Of a DNA stretch of 64,000 nucleotides, positions 26,101-31,975 are shown in pieces (position 1 is the stretch's first letter; every line of letters starts with the position of its first letter). Made by a program: the position numbers and the translations under genes. A model generated the notes under the pieces. The model worked only from the letters and a program-made list of their open reading frames with translations. It was not told where the DNA came from and did not search any database. The stretch lies in the NCBI GenBank assembly GCA_902495595.1, contig CABUXV010000001.1:62001-126000 (forward strand), in the 5' to 3' direction. The stretch is from an uncultured Eubacterium sp. (GTDB lineage: Bacteria; Bacillota; Clostridia; Peptostreptococcales; Anaerovoracaceae).

Positions 26101-26909
26101 ATTCAGTGCATACGCAGAGCGAATTAGAAAGAATTTTAAAATATTTAAAAAAAGAGCAGAAGAATTGTTTATATTTATATGCAGATTTATCAGTTTACGG
26201 ATTAAACAATCCTAACATAACTCTATGGTGTAATAGTGATAAATATGGAATACATATGGTAATTATGCAATATCATGGTAATTTTCAAATTTATGCTAAT
26301 CGTTCATTTGATAATATAGATGATGTAGTGGAATTAATCAATAGGCAAAGACCTATGCGTATTTCAGCACGTCATGAGATTATAGGTGAATTAGAAAATA
26401 GATTGCCGCAGTATATTTCAGAATATGGGGTAATCATGGAAAACTTGAAAGATGATATGGAAAAAATTACTGATATAATTTTATCATGTGATATACAAAT
26501 AGGGGTAGCTTCAATAGAGGATTGTTCAGAAATTGCGAACTTGCTTTTCAAAGATCCTGAACTAAGTGCGGCATATACATTGGAATCTTTGACAGAGGAA
26601 CTTGAAGAGAGAATACGAACCGGTATGGGAAGAAGTTTTATTGTACGTGATGAAGGTAAGATTATAGCACATGTAGCAACATATGCAGAAACAGAATCAT
26701 TTGCTATTACAAGTGGATTTATTGTTGATCCACAGCACAGAGATTCTGATTATGCGTATTATTTAGATGCTTATATAGATTATGTATTAAAAAAAGAAGG
26801 AAAAAGACATATAGGAATGGTATTGGATAAAAGATTGCAGAAGGCATTTAAACGTAAAGGACATAAAACAATTGCGGAATATGGCAATTTATCGTTAATA
26901 AATAATTGA
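23187..26909 (+). CDS. giant LicD-family protein: LicD + TPR + degenerate LicD + GNAT
   Basis: A 1240-residue multidomain protein. Residues 1-290 are a LicD phosphotransferase with LNGGNVIGAVRHRG (31-44) and PWDDDID (47-53) intact. About 440-560 are TPR-like helices (ALLVHPDSFEILRIIADAKLKLG). About 570-810 resemble a second LicD domain (LFKEIDRVCRQANIPYF...RYCDTSTILF) that has lost the DDDID motif. About 920-1090 are unassigned. About 1103-1240 are a GNAT-type domain (RSFIVRDEGKIIAHVATYAE...SGFIVDPQHRDSDYAYYL). One chain could therefore attach a phospho-alcohol and acylate the product. The GGAGG site lies 16 bases upstream, inside the SDR gene. No frameshift interrupts the 3.7-kb frame. Confidence 0.85.
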   Translation: MHEVLDLQKKLMELMIEVDSICRENNITYYLNGGNVIGAVRHRGFIPWDDDIDLVITRDNWEKFHRVFQKKKPLNRALVCKENNSEHTYFFARYVDTKTSYSFRWKAFNTKQEGIAVDFAIFEKISDDILLQQKYKKWLIVLGEFVARRTMVNRYGNIRLYQFFKCLEKIFGKKAVMDFLEKKVKKYVADDSNTYIQLSPHQGFNWTCSAEYFKDPEEVEVEGHLLYAPTNSRGFIRTVYGDDWMFLPEVNQRKVHMGKETDLYSLNVSDAEAEKDALNWVNPEKYDNCYVKQKPLIVKRSIYENIVNKIDTKIRCHVYSLELSYKLKNLKEDVQKLLENNMYLRINEIFSDYVRQQLLEYKKIELTTNIPDIGYMRIHAIDIPYDKLKVACMSLILSGKYFIAQKILDIHFGINEKRPSEFIEVQKIIDVNREWSIARYDDNDWEKIEKISNEWLIKYPYHKDFLYSSLYIEMNRAEQDDDIKEVLDKAKDALLVHPDSFEILRIIADAKLKLGLDSEAIGLYKNILKESNNGMLNLEIKDTLQETKGIQYEDLAEETIKENSINTRNDQIHGKLLQLFKEIDRVCRQANIPYFLEPVLAWEAINKGTLVNSRFSNRIIMRPVDRERIINILMNENVENRALECFETNGKYVEFSVRYCDTSTILFNCKELGLYDRHNISVEIVFIRPRNKNKVKRKLSALMLTAIKNASSPGIFLNKGIKNTISTVSGKVLLGIFGAKRVKRKLWQYCYFPDRSVKAIKGAVRTYNSKWLKLPKLDFTKKEIAYIDNNPFPVPENYIEYIKCWKKVSSNFTYVSLNDDKIIGIPEASGEGDLYKISRKEIIKRKRASYKIKSLNSKIKKYSPYILRSWEYVKRSLVRIELMRFYLPKKKEIICLHNERNYDELELILKKYIDSISFFSKKNLAIYFDSDIFRITWDVMEYKGIGHFVENILPQIDSQYINYKKKEVSSLHSVHTQSELERILKYLKKEQKNCLYLYADLSVYGLNNPNITLWCNSDKYGIHMVIMQYHGNFQIYANRSFDNIDDVVELINRQRPMRISARHEIIGELENRLPQYISEYGVIMENLKDDMEKITDIILSCDIQIGVASIEDCSEIANLLFKDPELSAAYTLESLTEELEERIRTGMGRSFIVRDEGKIIAHVATYAETESFAITSGFIVDPQHRDSDYAYYLDAYIDYVLKKEGKRHIGMVLDKRLQKAFKRKGHKTIAEYGNLSLINN

Positions 26910-26930
26910 TTATGATATAAGGGAGTAACA

Positions 26931-27989
26931 ATGTATTATATAAATGAAAATATAAAGAATTTAAATAGAATTTTTGATCAAAATTTGCGTGAAGGTTATT
27001 TAAGAATGGACTTGAATGAAAATCCAGGGGGATTATCGGAAAATTTTATAAAAGAAGTTTTGTCAGATATTACACCAGAATTTTTATCACAATATCCTGA
27101 AACACGATTATTTACGGAAATATTAGCTGATTTTATAGATGCAAAACCAGATGAAATATGTCTTACAAATGGTTCCGCTGAGGGTATACGATATATAATT
27201 GAAGCATACACAAGACCGGAAGGTAAAATTTTAGGTGTTGTTCCTTCATATGCTATGTACGAAGTATATGCTAAGATGTATGGCAGAGAGTTTGTTCCTG
27301 TTAAATATTCATCAGAATTCAAAATGAATATAGATGATATAATATGTAAATTGTCTCCAGATATAGATTTAGTAGTTATTTTAAATCCAAATAATCCTAT
27401 AGGAGATGTGTATACATATAATGAAATGGACAAGCTTATAAAAGCTGCCAAAGAAAACGAGACAACAGTATTAATAGATGAAGCTTATTTTTATTTTTAT
27501 CCAAATTCTTTTGTAAAATATGCATTGGAAAATAATAATGTTTTTTTAACAAGAACTTTTTCAAAACTATTTTCTTTGGGAAGTTTACGGTTAGGATATG
27601 TAGTTGGCCAAGCAGAAGGAATAGCAATGATACAGAAATTATGTACTCCTCATAATGTAAACGCTTTTGCTATGAAGTTTGCACAAAAAATTATAGAAAC
27701 AGAAGGGATGATAGAATCTTTAGTCGAAAAACAGATAGAAGGGAAAAGTTATTTAGTTAAGGAATTGAAAAAAAGGAATTATGATGTAAGTGCAAAAGAA
27801 GGTAATTTTATTTTTATAAAACCTAAAAGCAGTGCTAAAAAAGTTAAAAATAAATTGAAAAATGATAAAAAAATATTAGTAAAGGTATACGATAATATTG
27901 GAACATTCGGAGAATGTCTGAGAGTTTCTACAGGAGAAAAACACTTAATGAAAATTTTTATTGATGCATTGACAGATGTAGATGAATAA
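26931..27989 (+). CDS. HisC-like PLP-dependent aminotransferase
   Basis: Fold-type I aminotransferase (class I/II) of 352 residues, close in pattern to histidinol-phosphate aminotransferase and the CobD/threonine-phosphate decarboxylase group. LDLNENP-type start (MDLNENPGG), NPNNPIG, the aspartate in LIDEAY, and the PLP lysine in RTFSKLFSLGSLRLGY are all seen, with a final RVSTG that binds the substrate carboxylate. It is the last metabolic gene of the AT-rich block, not in a histidine operon, so I expect an amino alcohol, amino acid or amino sugar precursor of the polymer decoration as its product. AAGGGAG precedes the ATG. Confidence 0.85.
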   Translation: MYYINENIKNLNRIFDQNLREGYLRMDLNENPGGLSENFIKEVLSDITPEFLSQYPETRLFTEILADFIDAKPDEICLTNGSAEGIRYIIEAYTRPEGKILGVVPSYAMYEVYAKMYGREFVPVKYSSEFKMNIDDIICKLSPDIDLVVILNPNNPIGDVYTYNEMDKLIKAAKENETTVLIDEAYFYFYPNSFVKYALENNNVFLTRTFSKLFSLGSLRLGYVVGQAEGIAMIQKLCTPHNVNAFAMKFAQKIIETEGMIESLVEKQIEGKSYLVKELKKRNYDVSAKEGNFIFIKPKSSAKKVKNKLKNDKKILVKVYDNIGTFGECLRVSTGEKHLMKIFIDALTDVDE

Positions 27990-28023
27990 TGGGTAGCAAT
28001 AAATACTGGAAAAGGAGAGTTAA

Positions 28024-29490
28024 ATGCGAACAGAAAAACAAAAGAAAAAACTACATATCATCCCCCGTTCCCCGGGACTTATAATTATATCATTGCTGTT
28101 TCTTTTAGCAGAGATATCATTTATGACGCTGCTTACAGTACTCGATGTATTGCCGGCAATGTACAACGTTGTAATACTAATAGTACTTTTAATTTTGACC
28201 ATACTTATATTCAAACTGATTTCAAGCAGGAAAGAGCCGACGAAGCAGAGAAAAGCAGGAGCGGTAATTTCTGTAATAATGATTCTGCTGCTTGGAATAG
28301 GATGTTTCTATCTGTTTACGACATATTCAGCATTCAGCAACATGAGTGATGAGGACAAGCAGTATGAGGAATTTTATGTGGTGGCATTAAGAGACGGTTC
28401 ATACAGAGATATAAAGGATATAAAAGGGAAGACGGTATATACCCATAAAGGAGCATCATCGGTATATGAGCAGGCAAAGGACAAGCTGAAAAAGGAAAGT
28501 GAAGACATAAGCTATGAGGAAGTATCCGGGTATATGGATTTAAAAAATGTATTGATAGGTGATGATGGAAAAGAGAAAGATGAAATCATATTTTTAAGCA
28601 GCAGCAATTACGATATGATATGCGAGTATGCTGAAGTATTCGAGGACAGGACGAGGATAATACATAAAATATCAGTAGAGATAGGAAACAAGGATATAGC
28701 CAAAAGAGTGGGTATAACGGAGGAACCGTTTAATGTCTACATAAGCGGAATAGATACATACGGAGGAATACAGAAAGTATCAAGAAGTGATGTAAACATG
28801 ATAATGACAGTAAATCCGAAAAGCAAACAGATACTGCTTACATCAATACCGCGAGATATGTATGTAAAGCTGCATACATACGGACAGCTTGATAAGCTTA
28901 CCCATTCGGGAATATACGGAATAGATGAAACGGTATCCACAGTGGAGGACTGGCTCGGTACGGATATAAACTATTATGTTAGAGTAAATTTTACATCTCT
29001 TAAAGATGTGGTGGATGCCATAGGAGGAGTGGATGTTGAATCGCCAAGAGCATTTAAGTCAGCAGTATCAAAATACAGCTATGAAGAAGGAATAAATCAT
29101 CTGGACGGAGAAGAGGCATTGTTCTTTGCAAGGGAAAGAAAGGCATTTTCGGATGGAGACCAGGAGAGGATAAAGAATCAGCAGAGAGTGCTAAAAGGAA
29201 TTTTGGAGAAGATTACAGGAAGTCCTGCGATACTCACAGGGTACACGCAGATAATGGGTTCTGTAGGGAATGAAATACAGACAAATATGACAGAAAAAGA
29301 TATATCATCTCTTGTGAAAATGCAGTTAGAGGACATAGGAGGATGGAGCATAAACAGTATATCGATAGAAGGAAAGGGAACATATGCAAGTACATACAGC
29401 ATGGGAAGCAGACAGCTTTATGTAGCTATACCTGATGATACATCGGTAGGAGAAGCAAGAGAGGCCATAGACGAACTTTTGAGCAAGTAA
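28024..29490 (+). CDS. LytR-CpsA-Psr (LCP) family glycopolymer-peptidoglycan ligase
   Basis: LCP proteins transfer lipid-linked wall glycopolymers to peptidoglycan outside the membrane. The 488 residues start with three hydrophobic helices (about 15-105), then a ~110-residue segment (VALRDGSYRDIKDIKGKTVY...) that looks like half of a solute-binding (SBP_bac_3-type) domain, then the LCP domain (about 233-420) with SGIDTYGG, SIPRDMYV, IGGVDVES and the arginine-rich ARERKAFSDGDQERIKNQQR. AAAGGAG precedes the ATG. It closes the operon that starts with the TagGH-type exporter, and its base composition matches that exporter rather than the AT-rich middle. Confidence 0.93.
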   Translation: MRTEKQKKKLHIIPRSPGLIIISLLFLLAEISFMTLLTVLDVLPAMYNVVILIVLLILTILIFKLISSRKEPTKQRKAGAVISVIMILLLGIGCFYLFTTYSAFSNMSDEDKQYEEFYVVALRDGSYRDIKDIKGKTVYTHKGASSVYEQAKDKLKKESEDISYEEVSGYMDLKNVLIGDDGKEKDEIIFLSSSNYDMICEYAEVFEDRTRIIHKISVEIGNKDIAKRVGITEEPFNVYISGIDTYGGIQKVSRSDVNMIMTVNPKSKQILLTSIPRDMYVKLHTYGQLDKLTHSGIYGIDETVSTVEDWLGTDINYYVRVNFTSLKDVVDAIGGVDVESPRAFKSAVSKYSYEEGINHLDGEEALFFARERKAFSDGDQERIKNQQRVLKGILEKITGSPAILTGYTQIMGSVGNEIQTNMTEKDISSLVKMQLEDIGGWSINSISIEGKGTYASTYSMGSRQLYVAIPDDTSVGEAREAIDELLSK

Positions 29491-29501
29491 TAAAATTATA
29501 T

Positions 29502-29552
29502 AAAAAGAGAGACTTGTCGCATGTTATCAAGCATATGGGCAGGTCTCTTTTT
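29502..29552 (+). terminator. rho-independent terminator of the glycopolymer operon
   Basis: GAGACTTG (29509-29516) pairs with CAGGTCTC (29540-29547), with one G-T pair, flanked by A5 upstream and T5 downstream. The loop is 23 bases and holds a small inner stem. It begins 12 bases after the LCP stop codon. Confidence 0.75.
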
Positions 29553-29588
29553 ATAATAAGAGGCTACGAGATTACAGAGAGTGTAGCT

Positions 29589-29815
29589 TTATCCAAAAGT
29601 CCCGTTTATCACATCCTTTTGGATAAAATATAGATAATATTAGATGTGAAAAAAATGCTAATAACCAATACATGTATATATAAGGTGGGTATGGATAAAA
29701 AGATGGTAATAATTTACATATATTGCAATAAAAATGACCAAAACAGTTTTTAAATCAATATTTTGGATAATCAGCACCGGCAGAACCGGTTAAAGAGGTG
29801 TTTTTTATCCAAAAT
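29589..29815. repeat. four-copy TTTTGGATAA inverted-repeat region
   Basis: The gene-free stretch 29553-30040 contains two inverted repeats built from the same word. TTATCCAAAAG (29589-29599) pairs with CTTTTGGATAA (29616-29626), and ATTTTGGATAA (29760-29770) pairs with TTATCCAAAAT (29805-29815). The second encloses a smaller stem ACCGG-CAGAA-CCGGT (29776-29790). I see no reading frame of substance here and no transposase. It may be a remnant of a small mobile element, paired protein-binding sites or structured RNA. Confidence 0.55.
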
Positions 29816-29956
29816 ACATGGCTGAAAGGCATTTGGGGATAATTTATATTATCTGAATCGATGAACCGTGGAATACAAGACTATACACGTCAGGCAGAAT
29901 TATATCCATATCAAAAAACGCTGAAAAGTCAGTCAAATTTTATATGCAGACAATAA

Positions 29957-29985
29957 TTGACAAAATATGTAAAATGATATAAAAT
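29957..29985 (+). promoter_or_regulatory. sigma-A promoter upstream of small genes
   Basis: TTGACA (29957-29962), a 17-base spacer and TAAAAT (29980-29985). Transcription would start near 29992, about 50 bases before a small reading frame with an excellent ribosome binding site. Confidence 0.6.
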
Positions 29986-30040
29986 TATATTAAGTTGTAA
30001 ATGGTAAAATATGTAAAAATGTGAGGCGTGGAGGTTGAGT

Positions 30041-30160
30041 ATGTACTATAAAAATAGTTTTTCAATAAGAAGCAGAATAGTAAAGGATATTGGAAACAAA
30101 GAAGTGAAGAAGTATAAATTATCGAAAAAATTTATAGAGCGGTTCGGCTTTATAATTTAA
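30041..30160 (+). CDS. small basic protein, 39 residues, unknown function
   Basis: An ATG six bases after GGAGG (30030-30034), downstream of a good promoter, opens a 39-codon frame encoding a Lys/Arg-rich peptide (it begins MYYKNSFSIRSRIVKD and has KKYKLSKKF near the end). I recognise no family. The combination of promoter, ideal ribosome binding site and a second small frame 45 bases downstream argues for a real gene pair, but at this size chance cannot be excluded. Confidence 0.45.
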   Translation: MYYKNSFSIRSRIVKDIGNKEVKKYKLSKKFIERFGFII

Positions 30161-30205
30161 AGCTTATTAACAAGCTTAATGGAGTATATAGGGAAGAGAG
30201 TTATA

Positions 30206-30316
30206 ATGATGAAAATATTTATTGTACTGGCGGCGCTGACAATATACGCTGTGTTGATATTTATATCTTTATTAGTGATGGCGTTTTTTACGGCAAAGGA
30301 ATTTCCTGATGATTGA
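30206..30316 (+). CDS. small single-helix membrane protein, 36 residues, unknown function
   Basis: Starting at tandem ATGs (30206 and 30209), this frame encodes a hydrophobic helix (IFIVLAALTIYAVLIFISLL within residues 4-28) and a short charged tail AKEFPDD. A purine-rich GGGAAGAGAG precedes it. The pattern is that of small membrane peptides such as regulators of transporters, type I toxin-like peptides or stress peptides. It lies in the same transcript direction as the preceding 39-residue frame and 130 bases before hinT. Confidence 0.45.
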   Translation: MMKIFIVLAALTIYAVLIFISLLVMAFFTAKEFPDD

Positions 30317-30445
30317 ATAGCGGTAAAAGAACATATTACATTTGAAAGTATCGTATATAATTTTTGGAAAAAATATGTTATAATATAAAATGATTGCAAT
30401 AACTTATAGGATGATTTTATCACAGTCAGGAAGGGATGTGAATAA

Positions 30446-30787
30446 ATGGGAGAGTGTATATTTTGCCAGATAGCTGATGGACAGATACCGTCAAATAAAG
30501 TTTATGAAGATGATAAAATACTTTGTTTTCATGACTTGGACCCACAGGCTCCTGTACATGTTCTTATAATACCTAAAAAGCATATAGAATCTTTAGATGA
30601 TGTTGAAGACGGCGATATTGAGCTTTTAGGTCATATTATGATAAAAGTAAAGGAGATTGCAGAACTGCTGGGATTGGAAAACGGATACAGACTTGTAAAT
30701 AATTGTGGTGAAGATGGATTTCAGACTGTGAAACATATACATTTTCATCTTTTGGGCAAAAGGAAGATGACCTGGCCTCCAGGCTGA
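30446..30787 (+). CDS. HIT family nucleotide hydrolase (HinT-like)
   Basis: Histidine-triad purine nucleoside phosphoramidase/AMP-lysine hydrolase of 113 residues, the usual HinT length. The catalytic triad motif is HIHFHLLG near residues 99-106 and the N-terminal CIFCQI retains the two cysteines common in bacterial HinT. A clear AAGGGATG precedes the ATG. With rpsU and yqeY it resumes the conserved Firmicute block that mtaB leaves off at 8730. Confidence 0.95.
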   Translation: MGECIFCQIADGQIPSNKVYEDDKILCFHDLDPQAPVHVLIIPKKHIESLDDVEDGDIELLGHIMIKVKEIAELLGLENGYRLVNNCGEDGFQTVKHIHFHLLGKRKMTWPPG

Positions 30788-30836
30788 TTGACTGCGGCAT
30801 ATTAATTTTAAAGTTTCATGATATTGTAAAAAATTC

Positions 30837-30865
30837 TTGCATAAAGTGGTATAAAATAGTATAAT
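30837..30865 (+). promoter_or_regulatory. sigma-A promoter of rpsU
   Basis: TTGCAT (30837-30842), a 17-base spacer and consensus TATAAT (30860-30865), about 65 bases before the rpsU start codon. Confidence 0.7.
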
Positions 30866-30931
30866 AGCAACGTTATAGGCAAGCCGTTTTAAGGTATGAT
30901 GATTTAGATAAGTCAGGAGGTGAAACGGGAA

Positions 30932-31111
30932 ATGGCACAGGTAATAGTTAGAGAAAACGAAAGCTTAGAAAGCGCTTTAAAGAGATTCAAGAGATCTTGC
31001 GCAAGGGATGGAGTTATGTCTGAACTGAGAAAGAGAGAACATTACGAAAAACCAAGTGTAAAGAGAAAGAAGAAGTCTGAAGCTGCAAGAAAAAAGGCTA
31101 AAAAATATTAA
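30932..31111 (+). CDS. rpsU: 30S ribosomal protein S21
   Basis: Small-subunit protein bS21, 59 residues, with the conserved N-terminal region VIVRENESLESALKRFKRSC and a strongly basic C-terminal tail rich in Lys and Arg. A GTG at 30920 is in frame but falls within the AGGAGGTGA ribosome binding site, so the ATG at 30932 is the start. The next gene, yqeY, follows after 31 bases, as in Bacillus. Confidence 0.97.
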   Translation: MAQVIVRENESLESALKRFKRSCARDGVMSELRKREHYEKPSVKRKKKSEAARKKAKKY

Positions 31112-31142
31112 TAAAAGACTTAATAGATTAGAGGTGTTTTAA

Positions 31143-31595
31143 GTGACCTTAAAGGAAAGATTAAATGCTGACTTTAAAGAGGCAATGAAAAACAAGCAGA
31201 CGGTTAGAAAAGAGACCATAAGCTTTGTAAGAGCTGCTATCAAACAGTATGAAGTTGATAACAGAGAGGAAATCGACGATGCAGAGATAGCGTCCATTTT
31301 AGCCAAACAGGTAAAAATGAGAAAAGATGCCCTCGCTGATTTTGAATCTGCCGGAAGAACGGACCTGATAGAATCCTATAACGCAGAAATAGAAGTCCTT
31401 ATGGATTATATGCCTAAGCAGCTTAGTGAAGATGAAATTATGGATATAGTTTCGCAGACAGCAGCTGATTTGGGAATTGAAAAGGGCAGCGGAAAGGCTT
31501 CAATGGGAAAACTCATGGGAGCGGTAATGCCTAAAGTTAAGGGGATTGCAGATGGCGGCGGTGTGAAGAACGCTGTAGAGCAATTTCTCGGATAA
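31143..31595 (+). CDS. yqeY: GatB/YqeY domain protein
   Basis: A 150-residue YqeY protein: an all-helical domain related to the tail of the amidotransferase subunit GatB, thought to bind tRNA-like substrates, with no firmly known role. Characteristic features are the N-terminal LKERLNADFKEAMKNK, the middle VKMRKDALADFESAGRTDL and the C-terminal GKLMGAVMPKVKGIADG. The start is GTG with GAGGTG upstream. A strong terminator follows. Confidence 0.94.
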   Translation: MTLKERLNADFKEAMKNKQTVRKETISFVRAAIKQYEVDNREEIDDAEIASILAKQVKMRKDALADFESAGRTDLIESYNAEIEVLMDYMPKQLSEDEIMDIVSQTAADLGIEKGSGKASMGKLMGAVMPKVKGIADGGGVKNAVEQFLG

Positions 31596-31622
31596 AACAC
31601 AACATATTGAGTTCTGAAACAC

Positions 31623-31660
31623 AACGGTGTTGACATGTTAATGGTCAACGCCGTTTTTTT
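31623..31660 (+). terminator. rho-independent terminator after yqeY
   Basis: AACGGTGTTGAC (31623-31634) pairs with GTCAACGCCGTT (31644-31655) over 12 positions with one G-T pair, followed by a run of T to 31660. Confidence 0.9.
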
Positions 31661-31762
31661 GCTTTTTTTGACAAATTCTGTTGGCATTTAAGAAAAGGCG
31701 ATGTTACAATATGGTAGTAAAGTAAGAAAATATGAAAAAATGAAAGTAGGAAATTCTTACAA

Positions 31763-31975
31763 ATGAAAATGATAACGGAGCTTAGACAAAAATCCCAGAT
31801 AACTATTCCAAAGGGGATTGTTTCAAAACTTGATTTAAATGAAGGGGATAAACTGGAAATATACGAAAAGGATGGTGAGATTCACATCATCCCTGTTGTT
31901 GTATATCCGATGGGATATGTCGAAGGTCTTAAAAAAGAAATAGAACGTTTAAGAAAGGGAAACAGAAGCAAATGA
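31763..31975 (+). CDS. AbrB/MazE/SpoVT-type DNA-binding protein
   Basis: A 70-residue protein whose first ~45 residues form a swapped-hairpin AbrB domain (ELRQKSQITIPKGIVSKLDLNEGDKLEIYEKD). The C-terminal part (VEGLKKEIERLRKGNRSK) is a short basic helix. Such proteins are transition-state regulators or antitoxins; no toxin gene is adjacent. Its stop overlaps the start of the CHAP/SH3 wall protein by four bases, so the two are translationally coupled and the regulator may control its neighbour. Confidence 0.85.
   Translation: MKMITELRQKSQITIPKGIVSKLDLNEGDKLEIYEKDGEIHIIPVVVYPMGYVEGLKKEIERLRKGNRSK

Noticed and set aside
16081..26909. Phosphocholine decoration (lic1-type) as explanation for the LicD genes
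   Set aside because: No choline kinase (LicA), choline transporter (LicB) or LicC cytidylyltransferase is present; only CDP-glycerol-type enzymes are. Choline cannot be claimed.
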